64,000 bases of DNA from Viridibacterium curvum. Lineage in GTDB: Bacteria; Pseudomonadota; Gammaproteobacteria; Burkholderiales; Rhodocyclaceae. Of this stretch, positions 7,651 through 16,689 are shown in pieces. The translations under genes were made by a program, and so were the position numbers. Location: the NCBI RefSeq assembly GCF_039544165.1, contig NZ_BAABLD010000015.1, positions 1 through 64,000 on the forward strand. Reading direction: 5' to 3'. Under the pieces are notes generated by a model, which made no database searches, had not been told where the DNA came from, and saw only the letters and a list, made by a program, of their open reading frames with translations. The first letter of the stretch is position 1. Each line of letters begins with the position of its first letter.

Positions 7651-9024
7651 ATGAGCCAACCTGCAGCAGAAATCTTCAAGGCCTACGACATCCGCGGCAT
7701 TGTCGACAAGAGCCTCACCAACGACACCGTGCGCGGTATCGGCCAGGCCCTCGGTACCGAAGCGCTCAAGCGCGGCCAGAAGACCATTGTCATTGGCTAC
7801 GACGGCCGCTTATCCGGCCCGCGCTTTGCCGAAGCGCTCGCCGCCGGCATCACCTCGACCGGCATTGACGTCATCGACATCGGTTGCGTCGCCACCCCGA
7901 TCACCTACTTCGCCGCCTACCACCTCGGCGCCAACAGCTGCGTGTCGATCACCGGCAGCCACAATCCGCCCGAGTACAACGGCCTCAAGATGGTGCTCGG
8001 CGGCCAGACGCTGTACGGCGCCATGATCCAGGATCTGCGTCGCCGCATCATCGAGGACGACTTCGCCCGTGGCGCCGGCAGTGTCTCGAAGACCGATGTG
8101 CGTCCCGCCTACATCGAGAAAATCATCAGCGACGTCAAGCTCGCCCGCCCCATGAAGATCGTGCTGGACAGCGGTAATGGCGTCGCCGGCAACACCGCTC
8201 CCGACCTGTTCCGCAAGCTCGGCTGCGAGCTCACCGAGCTGTTCAGCGAAGTCGACGGCAACTTTCCCAATCACCACCCCGACCCCTCCAAGCCCGAGAA
8301 CCTGGAAGACGTCATTCACGCACTCAAGAACAGTGACGCTGAACTGGGGCTTGCCTTTGACGGCGACGGCGACCGCCTGGGTGTCGTGACAAAAGATGGC
8401 GAGATCATCTACCCGGACCGCCAGATCATGCTCTTCGCTGCCGACGTACTGTCGCGCGTACCCGGCGGCCAGATCATTTACGACGTCAAATGCACGCGCA
8501 ACCTCGCGCCGTGGATTCGCAAGCATGGCGGCGTGCCCGTCATGTGGAACACCGGCCATGCGCTGGTGAAGGCCAAGCTCAAGGAAACCGGCGCTCCGCT
8601 GGCCGGCGAAATGAGCGGCCACATGTTCTTCAAGGAACGCTGGTACGGCTTCGACGACGGCCTCTACACCGGCGCGCGCCTGCTGGAGATCCTGTCGAAG
8701 TCGCCGGATGCCAACGCCATCCTCAAGGCGCTGCCGGATGCCGTCAGCACGCCCGAACTCAATATCAAGATGCAGGAAGGCGAGCCCGCGCAACTTGTCG
8801 AGAAGCTGAAGGCTGTGAAGTTTGATGGTGAAGTCGAGCGCATCACCATCGACGGCCTGCGCGTCGAGTTCGCCGACGGCTTTGGCCTCGCCCGTTCGTC
8901 CAACACCACGCCGGTCGTAGTGCTGCGCTTCGAGGCAGACAATGCGGCAGCGCTGGAGCGTATCCAGGACGTTTTCCGTAACGCCATCACAGCAGCCTGG
9001 CCGGGCATCTCGCTGCCTTTCTGA
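7651..9024 (+). CDS. Phosphomannomutase/phosphoglucomutase
   Basis: The 457-aa enzyme belongs to the alpha-D-phosphohexomutase family and is close to AlgC/ManB-type bifunctional enzymes. It interconverts hexose 1- and 6-phosphates, supplying GDP-mannose or UDP-glucose precursors for exopolysaccharide, LPS and glycogen. Signatures are the substrate loop FKAYDIRG near the N-terminus, the phosphoserine loop ITGSHNPPEYNG, the metal-binding DGDGDRLG and the sugar-specificity loop GEMSGHMFF. Length is normal. The start at 7651 lies 17 bases after the FIST stop, so it may be the last gene of the phaM operon. A hairpin terminator follows. Mannose versus glucose preference cannot be read from the sequence. 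Confidence 0.93.
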   Translation: MSQPAAEIFKAYDIRGIVDKSLTNDTVRGIGQALGTEALKRGQKTIVIGYDGRLSGPRFAEALAAGITSTGIDVIDIGCVATPITYFAAYHLGANSCVSITGSHNPPEYNGLKMVLGGQTLYGAMIQDLRRRIIEDDFARGAGSVSKTDVRPAYIEKIISDVKLARPMKIVLDSGNGVAGNTAPDLFRKLGCELTELFSEVDGNFPNHHPDPSKPENLEDVIHALKNSDAELGLAFDGDGDRLGVVTKDGEIIYPDRQIMLFAADVLSRVPGGQIIYDVKCTRNLAPWIRKHGGVPVMWNTGHALVKAKLKETGAPLAGEMSGHMFFKERWYGFDDGLYTGARLLEILSKSPDANAILKALPDAVSTPELNIKMQEGEPAQLVEKLKAVKFDGEVERITIDGLRVEFADGFGLARSSNTTPVVVLRFEADNAAALERIQDVFRNAITAAWPGISLPF

Positions 9025-9043
9025 GGTGCACGCCCCCCAGAAA

Positions 9044-9067
9044 AAAGGCCGCCTGAAGGCGGCCTTT
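9044..9067. terminator. Bidirectional intrinsic terminator
   Basis: A 10-bp stem (AAAGGCCGCC/GGCGGCCTTT) with a TGAA loop lies between the convergent phosphohexomutase and pectate lyase genes. The U-tract is strong leftward (six A on the plus strand) and weaker rightward. Confidence 0.9.
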
Positions 9068-9086
9068 CTGTTTCTGTGCAACAGGC

Positions 9087-10283
9087 TTACTTCTGGTAAG
9101 CGCTGCAGTCAGAAATGCTGCACTCGCCAGGGTTGGTACGGCTCGGCCCCAACAGCGTCACGTCTTCCGGGCGCACATTGCACTGCGCGGTGTTCCAGAA
9201 CACGCCCAGCGTCTCCGAGCTGCCTTCGCCCTTGACCTTGCCGATGTAACCCTGGCAAAGCTTGGTGCGCGCATCCCCGGTGTTATCGAGGATCACGCTG
9301 CGGATCGTCGTATTGTCACCGTAGTTGAGGTTGATGCCGACATAGGTCTTCACATCGCGCGTTGCCACGTTGGTGATCGTCGACTTGCGCGGACCGCCAT
9401 TGGCAGTGCAGTCACCGCAGGAGCGATACACCTTGCCGGATGTCTGGATGTAGAAATTGGAGAGACGAAATTCGCCACGACCGTTGTGCTGGAAAGTCTT
9501 GTCCGACCCGTTATAGGCGCCGCCGCAGTTGATGCTCATGACTGAGCCGACCGGGCCCAGCGCGGTTGCGGCGTCTTCACCGATGTCTTCCCACCACACG
9601 TTCTGCAAGGTGCAGCTGCCCAGGCAGTGAATGCCGTCTGCGGCGAGCGAGCCGATGATGACGTTCTTCACCGTACCGCCATCCTGCACGTCGATCACGG
9701 CAGGCTGACCTTCGGCCTGTGAGCCCCCCGAGAGGTTGTAGCGCTTGTTGCCCCCATCGAACACGGTATTGGCGGGCACCACGTGGGTGGCGGTGAGCTG
9801 CACCGTCTCGGTCGGCGTCGGCATCTTGCAGCCGGGGTAGTAGCCCTGCCCACTGACGTATGCGCCGGACTGCGACTGCTGCGACGAGCTGGCCACGGAG
9901 GACTTGCTGGACGAGCTGCTGGCCACGCTGGACGAAGCCAGGCTCGAAGAGCTGCTGGCAACGCTGGAAGCGACCGACGAGGAAGACTTGCTCGACGAGA
10001 CCGACGAGACCGACGACGAACTGCTGGTGCCGGACGGCACCGAACACTCGTTGGTACCACCGGCAACCTTGCCGCCGAAAGTGGCTTCGTTACAGACAAA
10101 GCTACCACTCAGTACCTTGTAGAAAAACTTGTCGGCGCGGCCAAAGGCCACGTTGGTATTGGCCGCGACCGAGCAGGTCTTGCCTTCAGTACAGATGGTG
10201 ACGTAACCAGCAGGGCGATTGGCTGCCGAGGCGGTACCGGCGAGCAGCAGCAATGCGCCAGCGAGGGCGATTCTGGATTTCAT
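9087..10283 (-). CDS. Secreted pectate lyase, PL3-like, with polyserine linker
   Basis: The 398-aa preprotein has a signal peptide (MKSRIALAG to ASA, residues 1-20), a small module with four cysteines at 31, 37, 64 and 80, a serine-dominated linker (about 84-139), and a catalytic domain (about 148-398) resembling family 3 pectate lyases. That domain contains VFDGGNKRYN, the parallel beta-helix stretch DGIHCLGSCTLQNVWWEDIG, the Lys/Asp-bearing EDAATALG and a C-terminal cysteine set. It should cleave polygalacturonate by beta-elimination outside the cell with calcium. The start has an AGGAGA site upstream. Polyserine linkers are typical of marine and soil polysaccharide degraders such as Cellvibrio, so acquisition by transfer is possible. 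Confidence 0.85.
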   Translation of the reverse strand: MKSRIALAGALLLLAGTASAANRPAGYVTICTEGKTCSVAANTNVAFGRADKFFYKVLSGSFVCNEATFGGKVAGGTNECSVPSGTSSSSSVSSVSSSKSSSSVASSVASSSSSLASSSVASSSSSKSSVASSSQQSQSGAYVSGQGYYPGCKMPTPTETVQLTATHVVPANTVFDGGNKRYNLSGGSQAEGQPAVIDVQDGGTVKNVIIGSLAADGIHCLGSCTLQNVWWEDIGEDAATALGPVGSVMSINCGGAYNGSDKTFQHNGRGEFRLSNFYIQTSGKVYRSCGDCTANGGPRKSTITNVATRDVKTYVGINLNYGDNTTIRSVILDNTGDARTKLCQGYIGKVKGEGSSETLGVFWNTAQCNVRPEDVTLLGPSRTNPGECSISDCSAYQK

Positions 10284-10476
10284 GCGACTTGTCTCCTGGA
10301 AATTTATGCTCCGTCGCACGAGCGGCGACGTGAGCTATTGATAGCACTTCCGCCCCGAAAGGCCAACCTGCGGCGCGACAGGCCGCCAGCCGGCATGACG
10401 GACAGGAGTAAAATCTCTCCACCGCGCATCACGGCACGTCGTGTCGATCCGTAACAAACCTGAAAGGAAGCAGGAA

Positions 10477-10806
10477 ATGCCTGAACTGAAGAAACCGGAC
10501 TGGGAAGACCTGGGTGGCGGCATCAAGCGCCGCATCGTCGCCGATGGTGAAAAGCTGATGCAGGTGGAAGTGCACTTCCAGCCGGGCGCCGAGGGCTATG
10601 AGCACAGCCACCCGCACGAGCAGACCACGCTGGTGGTCTACGGCGGCGGCACATACTCCATCGAAGGACAGAGCTACGAGATGCGCACGGGTGACGTGAT
10701 CCTTGTGCCTGGCGGCAAGAAGCACGGCTTCCTGGCCATGCAGGGTGAAGAAACCCTGCTGTATGACACCTTCAGCCCTCCGCGCGAAGACTTCCGCAAA
10801 GCCTGA
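10477..10806 (+). CDS. Small single-domain cupin protein
   Basis: This 109-aa protein is a single beta-barrel cupin. Motif 1 supplies metal ligands in YEHSHPHEQ (residues 41-49) and motif 2 has VPGGKKHGF (about 78-85). Similar short cupins bind a divalent metal and act as isomerases, dioxygenases or ligand sensors; the substrate is not predictable. The start at 10477 follows a purine-rich site (AAGGAAGCAGGAA). It stands alone between a pectate lyase and isocitrate lyase. By analogy with KdgF-like cupins, which act on unsaturated uronates from pectin breakdown, a role downstream of the divergent pectate lyase is possible; length and location fit, but this is speculative. Confidence 0.82.
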   Translation: MPELKKPDWEDLGGGIKRRIVADGEKLMQVEVHFQPGAEGYEHSHPHEQTTLVVYGGGTYSIEGQSYEMRTGDVILVPGGKKHGFLAMQGEETLLYDTFSPPREDFRKA

Positions 10807-10824
10807 GCCACAGCAGGAAAAGAC

Positions 10825-10859
10825 AAAGCCCGGCCACCGCAAGGTGGCCGGGCTTTTTT
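10825..10859. terminator. Intrinsic terminator after the cupin gene
   Basis: A 14-bp perfect stem (AAAGCCCGGCCACC with its complement) with GCAA tetraloop and a rightward run of T. It serves the cupin gene and, less strongly, the convergent isocitrate lyase gene. Confidence 0.93.
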
Positions 10860-10877
10860 ACTGCATGCAGATATCGC

Positions 10878-12188
<1,311 letters not shown>

Positions 12189-12541
12189 GTCACCCTCCTT
12201 CGCTGCTGCGTTTGATGCGTCTCGCACTGCCCTGCCCGGGCTGGGCCGCCTTTCGATAGGCCGATCTGCTGATCGGGGACTTGCTTGAACACGAGCGGAG
12301 TATAGGAAGCGATGTGGCTATGCAGCAAACGCTCTTCTATAAGACACAACAAAAATAATATTCTTAAAAATCAATTCATTGTAATTGTTATTTCACAATG
12401 CAAAAAGCAAAATCGATCACCAAGACAAAAAGTTTGCGGCAACGCACCAACCTTCGGGTTGATCCTTAAGGAGTTTCAGGTACGCCACCAAACAAAGCAG
12501 GGGGCTTTGGCGCGATGCGGCTCCCACACCTTCTGAGCGAA
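12189..12541. other. Leader and promoter region of aceA, locally AT-rich
   Basis: No gene is visible. Bases 12345-12420 are strikingly AT-rich for this genome. They contain a leftward -10-like TATTAT (12360-12355) and a dyad CATTGT-N12-ACAATG (12377-12400) that could be an operator. A promoter here would give isocitrate lyase a leader of about 160 bases. The -35 match is poor, so a regulator-dependent promoter is likely. Confidence 0.45.
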
Positions 12542-12571
12542 AAAATGGCCCGGTAGAAACCGGGCCATTTT
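12542..12571. terminator. Intrinsic terminator of the clpS-clpA operon
   Basis: A 13-bp stem (AAAATGGCCCGGT with its complement) around an AGAA loop lies just past the clpA stop. Six A on its left side supply the leftward U-tract; a shorter rightward T-tract also exists. Confidence 0.92.
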
Positions 12572-12591
12572 GTATCGAGCGCGCGGAAGGA

Positions 12592-14868
12592 TCAGGCGTG
12601 CGCCTCTTCCAGCTCGTCGAACAGCAACGCCACCTTGCCCTCGCCATCCACGTCGATGCTGACCTTGCCGCCGCTGGCCAGGCGGCCGAACAGCAACTCG
12701 TCGGCGAGTGCTGAGCGGATCGTGTCCTGGATCAGGCGCGACATCGGGCGAGCGCCCATGAGCGGATCGAAGCCCTTCTCGCCCAGCCAGGCACGCAGCT
12801 TGTCGCTGAAGCTGACTTCGACCTTCTTCTCCTGCAATTGCGCCTCCAGTTGCAACAGGAACTTGTCGACGACGCGCATGATGATGTCGCGATCCAGCGG
12901 CTTGAACGAAATGATGGCATCCAGACGGTTACGGAACTCAGGCGTGAAGAGACGCTTGATGTCACCCATCTCGTCACCCGCCGCCTTGCTGGACATGAAG
13001 CCCATGGTCGACTTGGTCAGCGCCTCCTGACCTGCGTTGGTCGTCATGATGATGATGACGTTGCGGAAGTCAGCCTGACGGCCGTTGTTGTCGGTCAGCT
13101 TGCCGTGGTCCATCACCTGCAACAGGATGTTGTAGATGTCCGGATGCGCCTTCTCGATTTCATCGAGCAGCAGCACGCAATGCGGCTTCTTGTTCACTGC
13201 CTCGGTCAGCAGGCCGCCCTGGTCGAAACCGACGTAACCCGGAGGCGCGCCGATGAGGCGGCTCACCGCGTGACGCTCCATGTACTCGGACATATCGAAG
13301 CGCACCAGCTCGATACCCAGCGTATAGGCCAGCTGACGGGCGACTTCGGTCTTGCCGACACCCGTCGGGCCGCTGAACAGGAAGGCGCCGATGGGCTTGA
13401 GCGGATTACCCAGGCCTGAGCGCGACATCTTGATGGCCTTGGCAAGCGCCTCGATGGCCGGATCCTGGCCGAAGACCATGTTCTTGAGGTCGCGGTCGAG
13501 GTTGGCCAGCGCGGCACGGTCGTCGTTCGACACCGAGCGCGGCGGAATGCGTGCGATCTTGGCAACGATCTCTTCGATCTCGCCCTTGCCGATGGTCTTC
13601 TTCTGCTTCGACTTGGGCAGGATGCGTTGGGCAGCACCCGCTTCATCGATCACATCGATGGCCTTGTCCGGCAAGTGACGATCATTGATGAAACGTGCCG
13701 ACAGCTCGGCCGCGCTGGTGATCGCCGCGGACGAATACTTGATGCCGTGGTGCTCTTCAAAGCGGCTCTTGAGCCCCTTGAGGATCTCGATGGTCTCGTT
13801 GACCGTCGGCTCCTGCACGTCGACCTTCTGGAAGCGGCGTGACAAAGCGTGATCCTTCTCGAAGATCGTGCGGAACTCGTTGTAGGTCGTCGCGCCGATG
13901 CACTTCATCTGGCCGGACGACAGTGCCGGCTTGAGCAGATTGGACGCGTCCAGCGTGCCGCCCGATGCCGCGCCCGCACCGATCAGGGTGTGGATCTCGT
14001 CGATGAAAAGGATCGCGTTCTGGTTCTCGACCAGTTGCTTGAGCACGGCCTTGAGGCGCTGCTCGAAGTCACCGCGATACTTGGTGCCTGCCAGCAACGC
14101 GCCCATGTCCAGCGCGTAGACCTGGGCGTTCTCCAGCACCTCGGGCACGCGCCCCTCTACGATGCGGCGGGCAAGGCCCTCGGCGATGGCCGTCTTGCCC
14201 ACACCCGCTTCACCTACCAACAGCGGGTTGTTCTTGCGGCGACGGCACAGCGTCTGGATGACGCGCTCCAGCTCTTTGTCGCGACCGATCAGGGGATCGA
14301 TCTTGCCGACAAGGGCTTGCTGATTGAGATTCTGCGTGTAGCTCTCCAGCGCACCGCCGGCCCCCTGGGCTTCGGACTCGGCAGCCTCGGACTGCTCTTC
14401 GCTGTTCTTGGGCGACGAGGCAGGGCTTTGCGACGGCGTCTTGGCGATACCGTGCGAGATGAAATTAACCACATCCAGGCGGGTGACGCCCTGACGCTGC
14501 AGGAAGTACACCGCGTGCGAATCCTTCTCGCCAAAGATCGCGACCAACACGTTGGCGCCGGTCACTTCCTTTTTGCCGGAAGACTGTACGTGCAGGATGG
14601 CGCGCTGGATGACGCGCTGGAAACCCAGTGTCGGCTGCGTGTCGATCTCTTCAGTGCCGGACACGGTGGGAGTGTGGTCAGCAATGAACTTGGTGAGTTC
14701 GCGACGCAGCTCGTCGATATTGACGGCACACGCTCGCAATACCTCGGCAGCGGAGGGGTTATCGAGCAATGCCAACAGCAGGTGCTCGACAGTGATGAAC
14801 TCGTGGCGCTTCTGCCGCGCCTCAACGAAGGCCATGTGGAGACTGACTTCCAGCTCTTGCGCAATCAT
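12592..14868 (-). CDS. clpA: ClpA, ATPase subunit of the ClpAP protease
   Basis: The 758-aa AAA+ unfoldase has the ClpA layout: an N-terminal double-repeat domain (1-145) that docks ClpS, a linker, a D1 ATPase with Walker A GEAGVGKT (219-226) and Walker B LFIDEIHTL, and a D2 ATPase with GPTGVGKTE and LLLDEIEKAHP. It unfolds substrates and feeds them to ClpP. It lies immediately after clpS: clpS ends at 14869 and clpA starts at 14868. This clpS-clpA order is conserved in proteobacteria and supports N-degron recognition. ClpP is encoded elsewhere. Length and motifs are normal. Confidence 0.98.
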   Translation of the reverse strand: MIAQELEVSLHMAFVEARQKRHEFITVEHLLLALLDNPSAAEVLRACAVNIDELRRELTKFIADHTPTVSGTEEIDTQPTLGFQRVIQRAILHVQSSGKKEVTGANVLVAIFGEKDSHAVYFLQRQGVTRLDVVNFISHGIAKTPSQSPASSPKNSEEQSEAAESEAQGAGGALESYTQNLNQQALVGKIDPLIGRDKELERVIQTLCRRRKNNPLLVGEAGVGKTAIAEGLARRIVEGRVPEVLENAQVYALDMGALLAGTKYRGDFEQRLKAVLKQLVENQNAILFIDEIHTLIGAGAASGGTLDASNLLKPALSSGQMKCIGATTYNEFRTIFEKDHALSRRFQKVDVQEPTVNETIEILKGLKSRFEEHHGIKYSSAAITSAAELSARFINDRHLPDKAIDVIDEAGAAQRILPKSKQKKTIGKGEIEEIVAKIARIPPRSVSNDDRAALANLDRDLKNMVFGQDPAIEALAKAIKMSRSGLGNPLKPIGAFLFSGPTGVGKTEVARQLAYTLGIELVRFDMSEYMERHAVSRLIGAPPGYVGFDQGGLLTEAVNKKPHCVLLLDEIEKAHPDIYNILLQVMDHGKLTDNNGRQADFRNVIIIMTTNAGQEALTKSTMGFMSSKAAGDEMGDIKRLFTPEFRNRLDAIISFKPLDRDIIMRVVDKFLLQLEAQLQEKKVEVSFSDKLRAWLGEKGFDPLMGARPMSRLIQDTIRSALADELLFGRLASGGKVSIDVDGEGKVALLFDELEEAHA

Positions 14869-15177
14869 TTACTCTTCCTCCATCACACAGGCCAAGGGAT
14901 GTTGGTGCTCCCGGGCGAAGCTGCTGACTTGCTCCACCTTCGTTGCGGCCACATCCCGCGAAAAAACGCCGCAGACTCCCTGCCCATTGCGGTGCACTTC
15001 CAGCATGACACGGGTCGCCTGCTCCCGATCCATGGAAAAGAAACGCTGCAAGACAGTTACAACAAAATCCATCGGTGTGAAGTCGTCGTTCAACAACATC
15101 ACTTTGTATAGACGGGGCGGTTGAACTTTGGTTCGTTCCGCCTCAAGTATCGATTCAGAGTGTTTCCGGGTGGCCAT
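14869..15177 (-). CDS. clpS: ClpS, ClpA adaptor for N-degron substrates
   Basis: The roughly 102-aa adaptor carries the ClpS core: LYKVMLLNDDFTPMDFVV, where the Asn-Asp pair and hydrophobic pocket bind bulky N-terminal residues, then RATRVMLEVHRNGQG-like helices ending in GVFSRDVAATK. The flexible N-terminus that enters the ClpA pore precedes it. Three in-frame ATGs (15201, 15186, 15177) are possible and none has a clear Shine-Dalgarno; I chose the third because the preceding residues are unlike family members. It directly abuts clpA, so the two are cotranscribed and probably translationally coupled. Confidence 0.93.
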   Translation of the reverse strand: MATRKHSESILEAERTKVQPPRLYKVMLLNDDFTPMDFVVTVLQRFFSMDREQATRVMLEVHRNGQGVCGVFSRDVAATKVEQVSSFAREHQHPLACVMEEE

Positions 15178-15547
15178 GCGAGCCATTCTAATCACTAACA
15201 ATCAGACTTTGACGCTCGGCTGCGTTTCGCGCAGACCAGCGCAGCCCGCAAGCCATCCAACCTCACCACGCTTCGACGCCGACACAACTGACAATTCGCG
15301 ACACCACGCGACAGACATTCACGACAAAAAGTTGCCAGAAATTTGCGCTGCAACGCAACAAGCAAAAATGCAGCACTGTTGAATGCTTCCCGAACTCTTC
15401 AAATGTGGCCTCATTCAATCAGTTCAAGCCTTCGCGGCTATCTGACTCACACTTCATCCTAGCAACACACATGCCGATATCGATGACTCATTTTTGATTT
15501 TGCCAAATCCTTCCGCAGCGCCACATTGCAAGCCACCTGTACCTGTC
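15178..15547. other. Intergenic region between clpS and the cold-shock gene
   Basis: About 370 bases with no gene and no convincing RNA. It should contain the leftward clpS promoter; I do not see a good sigma-70 pair for it. The rightward cold-shock promoter begins at its right end. Confidence 0.5.
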
Positions 15548-15576
15548 TTGACGCCTTTCAGCGCATGGCGTAAAAG
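15548..15576 (+). promoter_or_regulatory. Probable promoter of the cold-shock gene with long leader
   Basis: TTGACG (15548-15553) and TAAAAG (15571-15576) are separated by exactly 17 bases. Transcription would start near 15583, leaving a leader of about 140 bases before the cold-shock gene. Long structured leaders that act as thermosensors are characteristic of cspA mRNAs. Confidence 0.6.
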
Positions 15577-15725
15577 CCCGCTGTGCCCGAACGGCAGCCA
15601 GTATTCGCATCACGGCACGCATTTGGGGCGCACCGGGGAGGGAGGGTTCTCACCCGGGCCTCGCGAGGCGGTTCGGACAAGAAGCCGCAGTTTGTAAGAC
15701 ATCAAAAGAGTTAGAGGAAGACAAA

Positions 15726-15932
15726 ATGGCAACCGGTACAGTCAAGTGGTTTAACGACGCAAAAGGTTTCGGCTTTATTACGCCGGACGATGGTAGCGAG
15801 GATCTGTTCGCACACTTCTCCGCAATCACCATGAACGGCTTCAAGTCCCTGAAAGAAGGCGAAAAGGTGAACTTTGACGTGCTGCAGGGCCCGAAGGGCA
15901 AGCAGGCTTCGAACATCACACGCGCCTCGTGA
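15726..15932 (+). CDS. Cold-shock protein, CspA family
   Basis: A complete 68-aa single-domain OB-fold protein. It starts MATGTVKWFNDAKGFGFI, with the RNA-binding motifs KGFGFIT (RNP1) and DLFAHFS (RNP2), and ends in ASNITRAS. It melts secondary structure in RNA and acts as an RNA chaperone and antiterminator. A GAGGAAG ribosome site precedes the ATG. The leader of about 140 bases and a strong terminator show a monocistronic unit. Whether it is cold-induced cannot be told from the coding sequence. Confidence 0.96.
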   Translation: MATGTVKWFNDAKGFGFITPDDGSEDLFAHFSAITMNGFKSLKEGEKVNFDVLQGPKGKQASNITRAS

Positions 15933-15963
15933 TGGCCGGCGGCGCAAGCCGCGTGGCAAACTG

Positions 15964-15991
15964 AAAGGCCCGCATCACTGCGGGCCTTTTT
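15964..15991 (+). terminator. Intrinsic terminator of the cold-shock gene
   Basis: An AAAGGCCCGCA/TGCGGGCCTTT hairpin with a short loop and a rightward T-tract, about 30 bases after the stop codon. Confidence 0.92.
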
Positions 15992-16053
15992 GCTTTTTGT
16001 CAGTACGGTGTAATTTCCACCCGTTCTGCTTCCCGTCTGCGGTCTTTTAAGCA

Positions 16054-16632
16054 ATGGCACGCATCATCCTGCTCAACAAGCCTTACGGCGTCCTCAGCCA
16101 GTTCACCAGCGAGGCCGGTCACACGACGCTGGCGGACTTCGTCAAGGTGTCACATGTCTATGCCGCTGGCCGGCTGGACGCCGACAGCGAAGGGCTGTTG
16201 CTGCTGACGGACGATGGCGGCCTGCAGAACCGTCTGGCTGACCCGCGCCACAAACAGCCCAAGACCTACCTCGTGCAGGTCGAAGGCACGCCGGAGGATG
16301 CCGCGCTGGCGCAGTTGCGCCGCGGCGTGGAACTGGACGGCCGCATGACCCGCCCCTGCGATGCCAGGCAGATCGAGGAGCCTGCCTGGCTATGGCCCCG
16401 AAATCCACCGGTACGCTTCCGCAAGACCATACCGACTGCATGGCTGGAAATCGTGCTGACCGAAGGGCGCAACCGGCAAGTGCGGCGCATGACGGCCTCG
16501 GTCGGCCTGCCGACGCTGCGGCTGGTGCGTGTCGCTATCGGGGAATGGTCGCTGGGGGAGCTCGCCCCGGGCGAATGGAAAGACGCCCTGCCCGCGCCAC
16601 AGGTCAGCCGGGCCTGGCGGCAGCGCGACTGA
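16054..16632 (+). CDS. 23S rRNA pseudouridine synthase, RluE-like
   Basis: The 192-aa enzyme belongs to the RsuA/RluB/RluE/RluF family. The catalytic motif is GRLDADSEGLLLLT (residues 39-52), with Asp42 the nucleophile-like residue, and EGRNRQVRRM near 153-162 is the second signature. It lacks the N-terminal S4 domain found in RsuA and RluB, and the short length points to RluE, which modifies U2457 in the peptidyl-transferase region of 23S rRNA. It stands alone after the cold-shock gene. Subtype is inferred from architecture only. Confidence 0.88.
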   Translation: MARIILLNKPYGVLSQFTSEAGHTTLADFVKVSHVYAAGRLDADSEGLLLLTDDGGLQNRLADPRHKQPKTYLVQVEGTPEDAALAQLRRGVELDGRMTRPCDARQIEEPAWLWPRNPPVRFRKTIPTAWLEIVLTEGRNRQVRRMTASVGLPTLRLVRVAIGEWSLGELAPGEWKDALPAPQVSRAWRQRD

Positions 16633-16689
16633 GCCCGCTGCGCCGATCCGCGCCCTTCCGCCGGGGAAAGGGCGCAGCAAGCTACGCAA

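Noticed and set aside
9904..10122. Rightward Glu/Leu/Asp-rich open frame
   Set aside because: It is the complement of the polyserine linker of the pectate lyase; the low complexity is a reflection of the serine codons.
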